DNA from: UBA1161 sp049520395
GTDB taxonomy: Bacteria; Planctomycetota; Phycisphaerae; Tepidisphaerales; Tepidisphaeraceae
Direction of reading: 5' to 3'
Length of the DNA: 49,741 bases
NCBI GenBank assembly: GCA_049520395.1
Contig: JBEKPV010000018.1
Location: forward strand, 1-49,741
Position 1 is the first letter of the stretch. Each line of letters starts with the position of its first letter. The position numbers and the translations under genes are program-made. Under the pieces are notes generated by a model. It was not told the origin of the DNA, searched no databases, and was given only the letters and a program-made list of their open reading frames with translations. Shown here in pieces: positions 1 to 7,554 of the stretch.

Positions 1-196
1 CGCCCGGCTGGCGGTCATCGCGGGAAAGGTTCATTTTCGGGGAGCCGGCCAGGACCGGCGGATCAAAGGCCAGAGCGGCCGCGGGGCCGGGCTCGTAGGT
101 TCGCTGCTGGAGCTGTTGATCCGAGGAGACAGCCGTCTGCTGGCTGGCACAGCCAGTTAACATCAATCCCAGTAACATGATGCTGAATAACCGCAT
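1..196 (-). CDS. Putative lipoprotein, N-terminal part (runs off the window)
   Basis: Read on the minus strand, an ATG at 194-196 opens a frame that stays open for 65 codons to the window edge, so only the N-terminus is visible. It begins with a short hydrophobic stretch and a lipobox Leu-Thr-Gly-Cys at residues 13-16, so the protein is predicted to be cleaved and lipidated at Cys16 and anchored in a membrane. After the Cys the chain is Gln/Ser/Pro/Ala-rich and looks disordered. It lies downstream of cysE on the same strand with a 190-base gap. No strong ribosome binding site is visible. Function cannot be told from this fragment. Confidence 0.6.
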   Translation of the reverse strand, partial: MRLFSIMLLGLMLTGCASQQTAVSSDQQLQQRTYEPGPAAALAFDPPVLAGSPKMNLSRDDRQPG

Positions 197-305
197 GGTT
201 TGACATGAACAAACCCTATGCCAGGATTCACAACTCGCGCGATTGGCGGGATTTCACCTCGTCCGGGTGGGTTCCACACCCCCGTCGGGAGCCGCACAGA
301 CCGTT

Positions 306-323
306 TGATGCCTCGGAGCATCA
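306..323. repeat. Small inverted repeat between cysE and the lipoprotein gene
   Basis: TGATGC and GCATCA are perfect 6-base arms around a 6-base centre. It sits in the 190-base gap between two minus-strand genes. There is no T-run after it on either strand, so it is at best a weak attenuator or RNA-stability element. The rest of the gap shows no convincing gene. Confidence 0.25.
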
Positions 324-386
324 TTTACCGTCCTCCTGGGACTACACGCAACATCCGGGCAGGTTCTCGGACCCAATCCACGTCCG

Positions 387-1349
387 CTAAATCTGGAAAT
401 CGAGGAAGAGGTCGCCTTTGGCTCTTTTTGCGCTGCGATCACGGTATTTGAGCTTCGGCGGCTCGGCGCTGACCTGATTATGCGGCGGCACGCTGGCCGT
501 GATGAAGACGTTGCCCCCGATCGTGCACCCTTCGCCGATCACGGTCTCGCCGCCGAGGATGGTCGCCCCCGCGTAGATGGTGACGTTGTCTTCGATGGTC
601 GGATGCCGCTTCTGCCCGCGCAGGAGCTGTCCAAACGCCGGGGCCAGCGCGCCCAGGGTGACGCCCTGGTAGATTTTCACGTTGTCGCCGATCACCGTGG
701 TTTCGCCGATGACCACACCGGTGCCGTGATCGATGAAGAAACTGCGACCCAGTTGCGCCCCGGGATTGATGTCGATTCCCGTCAGGCTGTGCGCGTGCTC
801 GGTCATGATGCGCGGGAGCAGCGGCACCGACATTTTGTAAAACTCGTGAGCGATCCGCTGCACGCTGATCGCCAGCAAGCCCGGATAACTGAAGACGGTT
901 TCGTCGGTGCTTTGGGCGGCGGGGTCGCCGTCGAAGCACGCCTGCACATCCGCCGCGAGCATTTTGCGAACCACGGGCAGGCGATTGAAAAATTCCGCCA
1001 GAATCCGCGCGGCTTCCTTATCGCACGGTTCGCAATCGTCATCCTTTTTATCCGGGTCCGGAATCTGCTCTTTGTAGCGCAGGCAGCAGCGCACCTGTTC
1101 ATAAAGCAGATCCGTGAGCTCGATCATGACTTCGCCGATGCGGAAGGCGATATTTTCGGTGGTGAGTCCCGGCTTGCCGAAATATCCCGGGTACATGATC
1201 TGGCGCAATAATTCCATCGCTTCGATGATGGCGTCCCGACTGGGCAGGTGGATGCGGTTCAGATGCCGCATCTTCGGCTCTTCGACGATGCTCTTGACCA
1301 GCGCATCCACCACGCCGGGCAGTAGTTTGTTTAGTTCGTTGCGATCCAT
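387..1349 (-). CDS. cysE: Serine O-acetyltransferase (CysE/EpsC type)
   Basis: Transfers acetyl from acetyl-CoA to L-serine, giving O-acetylserine, the first step of cysteine synthesis in the cytoplasm. The 320-residue protein has the helical N-terminal region (about 1-190) and then the left-handed beta-helix of hexapeptide repeats. The family landmark HEFYK...TEHAHSLTGIDINPGA is followed by FFIDHGTGVVIGET, which holds the catalytic His/Asp region, and by the loop GQKRHPTIEDNVTIYAGATI. It is longer than the E. coli enzyme, as in EpsC-type proteins. An acidic insert at about 95-110 carries a CxxC (Cys106, Cys109) with Cys88-Cys89 just before it. Start is ATG 1347-1349, divergent from glmM. Function is secure. 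Confidence 0.93.
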   Translation of the reverse strand: MDRNELNKLLPGVVDALVKSIVEEPKMRHLNRIHLPSRDAIIEAMELLRQIMYPGYFGKPGLTTENIAFRIGEVMIELTDLLYEQVRCCLRYKEQIPDPDKKDDDCEPCDKEAARILAEFFNRLPVVRKMLAADVQACFDGDPAAQSTDETVFSYPGLLAISVQRIAHEFYKMSVPLLPRIMTEHAHSLTGIDINPGAQLGRSFFIDHGTGVVIGETTVIGDNVKIYQGVTLGALAPAFGQLLRGQKRHPTIEDNVTIYAGATILGGETVIGEGCTIGGNVFITASVPPHNQVSAEPPKLKYRDRSAKRAKGDLFLDFQI

Positions 1350-1399
1350 AAATGGGAGCGGGGAATGTCGATCAACATTTGCTTAGCCAAGCATAGCCC

Positions 1400-1427
1400 T
1401 TGCTACCAGCGGCGGCAAATCCATAAT
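1400..1427 (+). promoter_or_regulatory. Predicted promoter of glmM (leaderless type)
   Basis: TTGCTA at 1400-1405, a 16-base spacer and CATAAT at 1422-1427. Only 9 bases separate the -10 box from the ATG at 1437, so the transcript would start at or within 3-4 bases of the start codon. Confidence 0.5.
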
Positions 1428-1436
1428 GCGCCGGCG

Positions 1437-2807
1437 ATGGAAGAGTTAATGATCGGCATCTCCGGAATGCGCGGCACCGTCGGCTCGACGCTGACCCCCG
1501 CAACCGTTTCCCGCATGGCGGCGGCGTTTGCGGCGTATTTAAAGCGGAAATCCCCCGGAAAACGTTTGCAGGTGATTTTCGCTCGCGACAGCCGGCCCAG
1601 CGGGCCATGGGTGCGCGACGCCGCCGTCGCCGCGCTGGTCGCCAGCGGAATTGAAGTCATCGACCTGGACATCGTCACCACGCCCGGCGCGGCCATGATG
1701 GTGAAGCATCTGAGCGCCGCCGCTGCCGTCGTGGCGACGGCTTCGCACAATCCGATCGAGTGGAACGGACTGAAATTTCTCAACGATCAGGCGGTCGCCC
1801 CGCCGCAAGGCGACGCCGATGCGATCAAGGCGATTTATCTCGACGGTGGCGCCGATTATGTCAGGGTTGAAAATCTGATCCCCGCGCGGCGAAACACGGA
1901 AACGCACGCGCTTCACGTCAAGCGCGTGCTCGACCACGTCGATGTGCTGGGAATTTCGACCCGGCGATACAAGGTGGTCCTCGACAGCGTGAACGGCGCG
2001 GGATGCGTGGCCACGGCGACGCTCCTGAGCAAACTGGGATGCCAGCTGGTCCATCTCAATGGAACGCCCGACGGGCTCTTCGCCCATGAGCCGGAGCCGA
2101 CCGAGAAAAATCTCGTGGGATTGGCCGATGAGGTTCGCCGCCAGCGCGCGGCGGTTGGTTTCGCGCAGGATCCCGACGGCGATCGTTTGGCCATCGTCGA
2201 TCAAAACGGCCGCTACATCGGCGAGGAATATTCGCTGGCCCTGTGCGCGAAATGGATTCTAAGCCGCCGACCGGGCGTGGCGGTGACCAATCTTTCCTCA
2301 AGCCGGATGCTGGACGACATCGCCGCCGCAAACAAAAGCCGGGTGATCCGCACGGCGGTCGGCGAGGCCAACGTCGTACAGGCGATGCTGGCGAATCATG
2401 CCGTCATCGGCGGCGAAGGCAACGGCGGGGTGATCGACCCGCGCATAGTCCCCGGCCGCGATAGCCTGGTCGGAATGGCGTATGTTCTGCAATTAATGGC
2501 GGCAACCGGGTTATCCATCAGCCAACTGGTCGATCAGATTCCTCGATATGAGATTGTGAAGACGAAATTCCCCTGCCGGCGCGAGACGGCGAACAAAGCG
2601 GTGGAGGCGCTCAAAGCGCATTTTTCCTCCGAGCGCGTGGACACGCAGGACGGCATCCGCATCGACTGGCCGACCGCCTGGGTGCACGCCCGGCCGAGCA
2701 ACACCGAGCCGATCATGCGCGTCATCGCCGAGGCCCCGGATCGCGCGACGGCCGAGAAATGGATCGCCGACGTCCGAGCGGTCATCGACGCCGCCATTCC
2801 CGCCTGA
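1437..2807 (+). CDS. glmM: Phosphoglucosamine mutase / phosphomannomutase family protein
   Basis: Alpha-D-phosphohexomutase of 456 residues; most likely converts glucosamine-6-P to glucosamine-1-P for UDP-GlcNAc and peptidoglycan/polysaccharide synthesis, though phosphomannomutase or phosphoglucomutase activity is possible. All four domain signatures are present: SGMRGTVG near the N-terminus, the phosphoserine loop TASHNP, the metal loop DPDGDR, the sugar-binding GGEGNGG and the phosphate-binding RPSNTEP near the C-terminus. An upstream in-frame ATG (1365) would add residues unlike the family. ATG 1437 fits the family and the promoter; ATG 1449 (after GGAAG) is an alternative. Divergent from cysE. 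Confidence 0.85.
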   Translation: MEELMIGISGMRGTVGSTLTPATVSRMAAAFAAYLKRKSPGKRLQVIFARDSRPSGPWVRDAAVAALVASGIEVIDLDIVTTPGAAMMVKHLSAAAAVVATASHNPIEWNGLKFLNDQAVAPPQGDADAIKAIYLDGGADYVRVENLIPARRNTETHALHVKRVLDHVDVLGISTRRYKVVLDSVNGAGCVATATLLSKLGCQLVHLNGTPDGLFAHEPEPTEKNLVGLADEVRRQRAAVGFAQDPDGDRLAIVDQNGRYIGEEYSLALCAKWILSRRPGVAVTNLSSSRMLDDIAAANKSRVIRTAVGEANVVQAMLANHAVIGGEGNGGVIDPRIVPGRDSLVGMAYVLQLMAATGLSISQLVDQIPRYEIVKTKFPCRRETANKAVEALKAHFSSERVDTQDGIRIDWPTAWVHARPSNTEPIMRVIAEAPDRATAEKWIADVRAVIDAAIPA

Positions 2808-2921
2808 ATTAGCCACCTAAATCTTGCAAATTTCAACGGAGTTACTTGACAGTTCCGGCCTATTTCACCGAAAAGGTAGTCATAGCATTTGTTTTGGCGG
2901 AGTCTAACCAGCGAGGTATCC

Positions 2922-5438
2922 ATGAATCGTCGGTCGCCCTCCCATCGGCGGCATTTTGCGGCGGCTGTTGCCGCGTTTGTAATGCTCATCGCGCTGGCCC
3001 CGCGGCCCACGCTGGCGAGCGAAACCAGCCTGGTCATCCCCGACCTCAACGCCGCCAGATTCTTTAACAACTCGATCGGCGGCCGCTCGCTTCTCATCGA
3101 CGGGATGGGAATCTGCGCTCTTGGGCTGGCGTTCGGGTTCTTCTTTTATCGAAAGATCAAAGCGCTGGCCGTCCACGACGCCATGCGCGAAGTCTCCGAG
3201 ACGATCTACGCCACCTGCCAAACCTATCTCAAGACCCAGTTGAAATTCATCCTCTTCCTGGAACTCTTCATCGGGGCGATTCTGGTGGTCTATTTTGGAT
3301 TCCTCGCCACCGAGCCGGATGGATCGCATCTGGGCGCGCTCAAAGTCGCGGTTATTTTGCTCTTTAGCCTGGTGGGGATTGCCGGGAGCGTTTCGGTCGC
3401 GTGGTTCGGGATGCGAATCAACACCTTCGCCAACAGCCGCACGGCCTGGGCCTCGCTGGCGGGCAAACCCTATCCGCTCTACGCCATTCCCCTTGAAGCG
3501 GGGATGAGCGTCGGGATGGTGCTGATCAGTTTGGAATTGCTGATCATGCTCTTCATTTTGCTCTTCGTGCCCGCGAGTTACGCGGGCTCGTGCTTCATCG
3601 GATTCGCCGTGGGCGAATCGCTGGGGGCGGCGGCCTTACGCGTCGCGGGCGGAATCTTCACCAAGATCGCCGACATCGGCGCCGACCTGATGAAGATCGT
3701 CTTCAACGTCAAGGAAGACGACGCCCGCAATCCCGGCGTCATCGCCGACTGCACCGGCGACAACGCCGGCGACAGCGTCGGACCCACCGCCGACGGTTTT
3801 GAAACCTATGGCGTCACCGGCGTCGCGTTGATCACGTTTATCCTGCTCGCCGTCCCCCCGGCGATTCAAAGCCAGCTCCTGGTCTGGATCTTCGCCATGC
3901 GCCTGGTCATGGTGCTGACGAGCGGCGCGGCGTATGTCGTCAACGGTGTGCTCGCCAAGGCACGCTATTCCCATGCCGTCGCCATGGATTTTGAAAAACC
4001 GCTGACCAGCCTGGTTTACATCACCAGCGCGCTGTCGATCGCCAGCACCTATGCCGCGTCCTACCTTTTAATCGGCGACCTTGGCGACGGGGCCATCTGG
4101 TGGAAACTGTCCACCATCATCACCTGCGGCACGGCCGCCGGCGCGCTGATTCCGGAATTCACAAAAGTATTCACCAGCACCAATAGCCGCCATGTGCGCG
4201 AAATCGTCGATTCCAGCCGCGAGGGCGGGGCTTCGCTGAACGTCCTGAGCGGATTGGTCGCCGGGAATTTCTCGGCGTTTTGGATGGGGGGCCTGGTCAT
4301 CGGCGGATTGATGGCGGTCGCCTATGCCGTCACCAGCTGGGGGGGAGCCAATGGCGTCTCGTCTCTGTTGCTTCCCGGCGCTTCGGCCGCCGTGGCGGTC
4401 TTCGCCTTCGGACTGGTGGCTTTCGGTTTCCTGGGGATGGGACCGGTCACCATTGCCGTGGATAGCTACGGGCCGGTTACCGACAACGCCCAGAGCGTTT
4501 ATGAACTAAGCCTCATCGAAACTGTCCCCGGCATTCAAGGGCAAGTGAAAGCCAATTGGGGCGTCGACGTGGATTTCGAACATGCCAAACTCCTCCTCGA
4601 ACAAAACGACGGCGCCGGCAATACCTTCAAAGCAACGGCCAAACCCGTCCTCATCGGCACCGCCGTGGTCGGCGCCACCACGCTCATTTTCAGCATCATC
4701 ATGATGCTCACCCACAGCCTCACCGACACCGTCGCCATCGGCAAACTCTCCATCCTCTACGCCCCGTTCCTGCTGGGCCTGATCATGGGCGGAGCCGAGA
4801 TCTACTGGTTCACCGGCGCCAGCCTGCAGGCGGTGGTTACCGGCGCTTACCGAGCCGTCGCCTTCATCAAGCGCAATATGGATTTGGAAAGCACCGCCAA
4901 GGCCAGCATCAGCGATAGCAAAAAAGTCGTGCAGATTTGCACCCATTACGCCCAGCTGGGCATGCTCAACATCTTCCTGACCGTTTTCTTCAGCACACTG
5001 GCGTATGCCTGCGTTGAGCCGTTCTTCTTCATCGGATATTTGATTTCGATGGCGACGTTCGGCCTTTTCCAGGCGATCTTCATGGCCAACGCCGGCGGCG
5101 CCTGGGATAACGCGAAGAAAGTGGTGGAAGTGGAACTGCGGCAGAAAGGAACGCCGCTGCATGCCGCCACCGTCGTGGGTGACACCGTCGGCGATCCGTT
5201 CAAAGACACCAGCAGCGTCGCGATGAACCCCATCATCAAATTCACCACCCTCTTCGGCCTGCTGGCCGTGGAATTGGCCACCAGCCTTACGCCCGGCGTG
5301 CGATTCGGCCTCGCCGCCGCCTTCTTCCTGATCGCTTTGACCTTTATTTATAGGTCGTTCTACGCGATGCGGATCAGCAGTGAAAAACTCGCCTCCGATG
5401 CGCCCGCGCGCGAGGAGCCGGTGCATTCTCATTCGTGA
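2922..5438 (+). CDS. hppA: Membrane-bound proton/sodium-pumping pyrophosphatase
   Basis: Integral membrane pyrophosphatase of 838 residues that couples pyrophosphate hydrolysis to H+ and/or Na+ export. Diagnostic loops: DIGADL, EDDARNPGVIAD, then GDNAGDSVGPTADGFETY, and the C-terminal GGAWDNAKK and GDTVGDPFKDTS, which hold the Asp ligands for Mg-pyrophosphate. About sixteen hydrophobic segments are evident, plus an N-terminal signal-like segment (residues 1-32). The GNT motif reads GNTFKA with Lys570; Lys in this region usually marks potassium-independent enzymes, but this is a divergent clade and the pumped ion cannot be fixed by eye. Start is ATG 2922 behind GCGAGG; an upstream ATG at 2889 lacks this site. 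A TTGACA at 2846-2851 lacks a convincing -10. Confidence 0.92.
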   Translation: MNRRSPSHRRHFAAAVAAFVMLIALAPRPTLASETSLVIPDLNAARFFNNSIGGRSLLIDGMGICALGLAFGFFFYRKIKALAVHDAMREVSETIYATCQTYLKTQLKFILFLELFIGAILVVYFGFLATEPDGSHLGALKVAVILLFSLVGIAGSVSVAWFGMRINTFANSRTAWASLAGKPYPLYAIPLEAGMSVGMVLISLELLIMLFILLFVPASYAGSCFIGFAVGESLGAAALRVAGGIFTKIADIGADLMKIVFNVKEDDARNPGVIADCTGDNAGDSVGPTADGFETYGVTGVALITFILLAVPPAIQSQLLVWIFAMRLVMVLTSGAAYVVNGVLAKARYSHAVAMDFEKPLTSLVYITSALSIASTYAASYLLIGDLGDGAIWWKLSTIITCGTAAGALIPEFTKVFTSTNSRHVREIVDSSREGGASLNVLSGLVAGNFSAFWMGGLVIGGLMAVAYAVTSWGGANGVSSLLLPGASAAVAVFAFGLVAFGFLGMGPVTIAVDSYGPVTDNAQSVYELSLIETVPGIQGQVKANWGVDVDFEHAKLLLEQNDGAGNTFKATAKPVLIGTAVVGATTLIFSIIMMLTHSLTDTVAIGKLSILYAPFLLGLIMGGAEIYWFTGASLQAVVTGAYRAVAFIKRNMDLESTAKASISDSKKVVQICTHYAQLGMLNIFLTVFFSTLAYACVEPFFFIGYLISMATFGLFQAIFMANAGGAWDNAKKVVEVELRQKGTPLHAATVVGDTVGDPFKDTSSVAMNPIIKFTTLFGLLAVELATSLTPGVRFGLAAAFFLIALTFIYRSFYAMRISSEKLASDAPAREEPVHSHS

Positions 5439-5580
5439 AAGCCGCGCCCGGGTGGCCGGCGGTGGGCGAAAAAGTCACCCCGGATTCACGTCCGAAGGGC
5501 CCGCCCGCCTGTTATTCAGTCCACAATCGATTTGCATCGGTCCGGCCTATATCGCACTGCATAGGCGACAGGAGAAACCG

Positions 5581-5772
5581 ATGCGATGCAAGGAACAAAA
5601 TCGAAACCAGCCCCGCGAGGCGCGGCGTGAGGATCCGATCCCACGGGTTCAGCAGGCGCCTGAGCTTCAGCCGGTGCGCCGGCGCTTTCCCAAAGGCAAA
5701 GCGCCGATGCCGCGATTCAATTCGATGCTGGATGAATTTATCCACGACCCGGAGCGCTGGGAGGTGCCTTAG
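5581..5772 (+). CDS. Small basic protein of unknown function (63 aa)
   Basis: ATG 5581 has an excellent ribosome binding site, AGGAG at 5570-5574, six bases upstream. The 63-residue product has a basic, Arg/Pro/Gln-rich first half, low in hydrophobics, and a compact C-terminal tail (LDEFIHDPERW). I do not recognise the family. Its stop TAG (5770-5772) overlaps the hisB stop on the other strand. The good ribosome binding site and the acidic/aromatic tail argue that it is real; an upstream in-frame extension reaches into hppA and is unlikely. An RNA- or ribosome-associated role would be a guess from charge only. Confidence 0.5.
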   Translation: MRCKEQNRNQPREARREDPIPRVQQAPELQPVRRRFPKGKAPMPRFNSMLDEFIHDPERWEVP

Positions 5773-6356
5773 AGCGACCCTTTTGTACTGGGCACATCGG
5801 TCTGGCGAGGATCGAGACTCACCGCCTGGCGCAAGGCCTTGGCGAATGATTTGAAGATCGCCTCGGCAATGTGGTGATTGTTGGTGCCGTAAGCGACATT
5901 GATATGCAAATTGAGCCTGGCGCTCGTGGCGATCGCCTTGAAAAATTCCTCGACGAGTTCGACCGGAAATTGCCCGATTGAACCCCCGCGATATTTTGCG
6001 TTGTAGACGAAGGCCGCGCGGCCGGAGAGATCGACCGCCGTGCTGGCCAGCGTTTCGTCCATCGGAACCGTCGCCCATCCGAAACGCGAAATCCCTTTCT
6101 TATCGCCCAGGGCCTTCTCGATGGCCTGACCCAGAACAATCCCGACGTCTTCCACGGTGTGATGCGAATCGACTTGCAGATCGCCATCCGCTTGAGCGGT
6201 CAGATCGATCAGACTGTGGCGGCCGAGCAATTCCAGCATGTGATCGAAAAATCCAACGCCGGTTTCGATCGAGGTTTTCCCGGAGCCGTCGAGGTTGATC
6301 GAGACTTTGACCTTGGTCTCCTTGGTCTGCCTGAAGATTTCCGCGGTGCGATCCAT
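5769..6356 (-). CDS. hisB: Imidazoleglycerol-phosphate dehydratase
   Basis: Mn-dependent dehydration of imidazole glycerol phosphate to imidazole acetol phosphate, the seventh step of histidine synthesis. The 195-residue protein is the single-domain form without the phosphatase domain seen in enteric bacteria. Both metal-binding His-rich motifs are present: FFDHMLELLGRH and DSHHTVEDVG in the first repeat, and GTNNHHIAEA in the second. Start is ATG 6354-6356, six bases after the hisC stop, so hisC-hisB form an operon transcribed from the hisC promoter; the product of HisB is the substrate of HisC. Confidence 0.96.
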   Translation of the reverse strand: MDRTAEIFRQTKETKVKVSINLDGSGKTSIETGVGFFDHMLELLGRHSLIDLTAQADGDLQVDSHHTVEDVGIVLGQAIEKALGDKKGISRFGWATVPMDETLASTAVDLSGRAAFVYNAKYRGGSIGQFPVELVEEFFKAIATSARLNLHINVAYGTNNHHIAEAIFKSFAKALRQAVSLDPRQTDVPSTKGSL

Positions 6357-6362
6357 TTTTGT

Positions 6363-7433
6363 TTATGCGGCCTTACCGGCCGTCGTCAGCGTTTTGATAC
6401 CCGCCAGCAGCGCGTTATTTTCGCGCGCCTCGCCGATGGTAATCCGCAGCTTGTCCCGCAAGCCCGGCAAATCGAAGTATCGAACCAAAATCCCCTGCTT
6501 CTTGAGCCCAAGATACATTTCCTTGCCTGCGCCGCCCGGAACCGCCGCCAGGACGAAATTCGCCTGGCTGGGAGCGACGGTCCAGCCGAGTTGCGATAAC
6601 TCGGCGACGACTCGCTCGCGCTCGGATTTAATTCGTTCCCACGTCCGTTTTGCGTACGCCTGATCCTCCAGCGCCGCCGCCGCCGCGATAACCGAGACGG
6701 CGTCGCAATTGTAACTGTCCTTCACTTTCATCATCTCCTCGATGACGGCCGGCTGCGCGATCGCATATCCAAATCGCAGCCCGGCCAGGGAGTAAGCCTT
6801 GCTCATCGTGCGGCTGATGACGACGTTGGGAAACCGCTCGACCAGCGCCAGACAATTGTCCTGGGCAAAATCCACGTACGCCTCATCCACCAGCAGCAAC
6901 CCCGAAAACTTCTTCGCCAGTTCGGCAACTTTCGCCGGCGCGACAAGCGTGCCGGACGGCGCATTGGGATTCGCCAGATAAATCGCCGCGGCGCCGCCGG
7001 CAGCAAGCGCATCAATCGGCAACCCCCAATCCCGCTCCCAGGGCACCGCCAGCGCCTTCGCATCCTGCAATCGCGCCAAAACCGGATAGAGCGAATACGT
7101 CGGATCAGGAAAAGCCAGAATCCCGCCCGGCGGAATGAAACACCGCGTGGCGATCGTCAAAATATCGTCGCTGCCGTTGCCCGTGATAATGTGCTCGCGG
7201 CTGACGTTGTGGAGTTTGGCGGCGACATCGCGGAAAATATCGCCGGTGGGATTGGGATATCGCCGCAGGGTTTCCGGGCTGATTTGCGATAAAGCCTGCA
7301 TGACGCGGTCGCTCGGCGGATAGGGATTTTCATTGGTGTTAAGTTTGACGACGCGCTGCCCCGCCGCCGGCTGTTCGCCGGGGGCGTAGCCGGTCATTTC
7401 GCGAATGGTTGCGCGCACGAATGACGGTCCCAT
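6363..7433 (-). CDS. hisC: Histidinol-phosphate aminotransferase
   Basis: PLP-dependent fold-type I aminotransferase (356 residues) that makes L-histidinol phosphate from imidazole acetol phosphate with glutamate as donor. Visible are LNTNENPYPPS near the N-terminus, GNGSDD (phosphate contact), ANPNAPSG, DEAYVDF (the PLP-ring Asp) and SRTMSKAYSLAGLR, where Lys212 is the Schiff-base lysine; a conserved C-terminal Arg follows in LRITIG. First gene of a hisC-hisB operon. The start ATG 7431-7433 is preceded by a TATAAT box only seven bases away and has no Shine-Dalgarno sequence. Confidence 0.95.
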   Translation of the reverse strand: MGPSFVRATIREMTGYAPGEQPAAGQRVVKLNTNENPYPPSDRVMQALSQISPETLRRYPNPTGDIFRDVAAKLHNVSREHIITGNGSDDILTIATRCFIPPGGILAFPDPTYSLYPVLARLQDAKALAVPWERDWGLPIDALAAGGAAAIYLANPNAPSGTLVAPAKVAELAKKFSGLLLVDEAYVDFAQDNCLALVERFPNVVISRTMSKAYSLAGLRFGYAIAQPAVIEEMMKVKDSYNCDAVSVIAAAAALEDQAYAKRTWERIKSERERVVAELSQLGWTVAPSQANFVLAAVPGGAGKEMYLGLKKQGILVRYFDLPGLRDKLRITIGEARENNALLAGIKTLTTAGKAA

Positions 7434-7440
7434 GGGGCGA

Positions 7441-7470
7441 ATTATAAGCCGGGGCGGGAGGGTTGACCAA
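7441..7470 (-). promoter_or_regulatory. Predicted promoter of hisC (leaderless type)
   Basis: On the minus strand: TTGGTC (7470-7465), an 18-base spacer and a perfect TATAAT (7446-7441), ending 7 bases before the hisC ATG. Confidence 0.6.
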
Positions 7471-7535
7471 CTTCGCCCCCGAGCCGATTCGCACGGAACA
7501 ACCCATCTTTATCGACCCGCCACCGGCGGCGCTGG

Positions 7536-7541
7536 TATATT
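7536..7541 (+). promoter_or_regulatory. Predicted -10 box of the Ppx/GppA gene
   Basis: TATATT lies 13 bases upstream of ATG 7555. No clear -35 box is seen. The leader would be only a few bases long. Confidence 0.35.
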
Positions 7542-7554
7542 GCACGCCTCGCCC

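Noticed and set aside
205..390. A 61-residue plus-strand frame between the lipoprotein and cysE
   Set aside because: No ribosome binding site, Arg/His/Pro-rich, overlaps the end of cysE and a second frame of similar quality.
2846..2851. TTGACA upstream of hppA
   Set aside because: No -10 box at 16-18 bases; the nearest candidates are at unsuitable spacing, so I do not call a promoter.
4506..5432. A 308-residue minus-strand frame inside hppA
   Set aside because: Gly/Glu/His-rich shadow of the real gene; no start signal.
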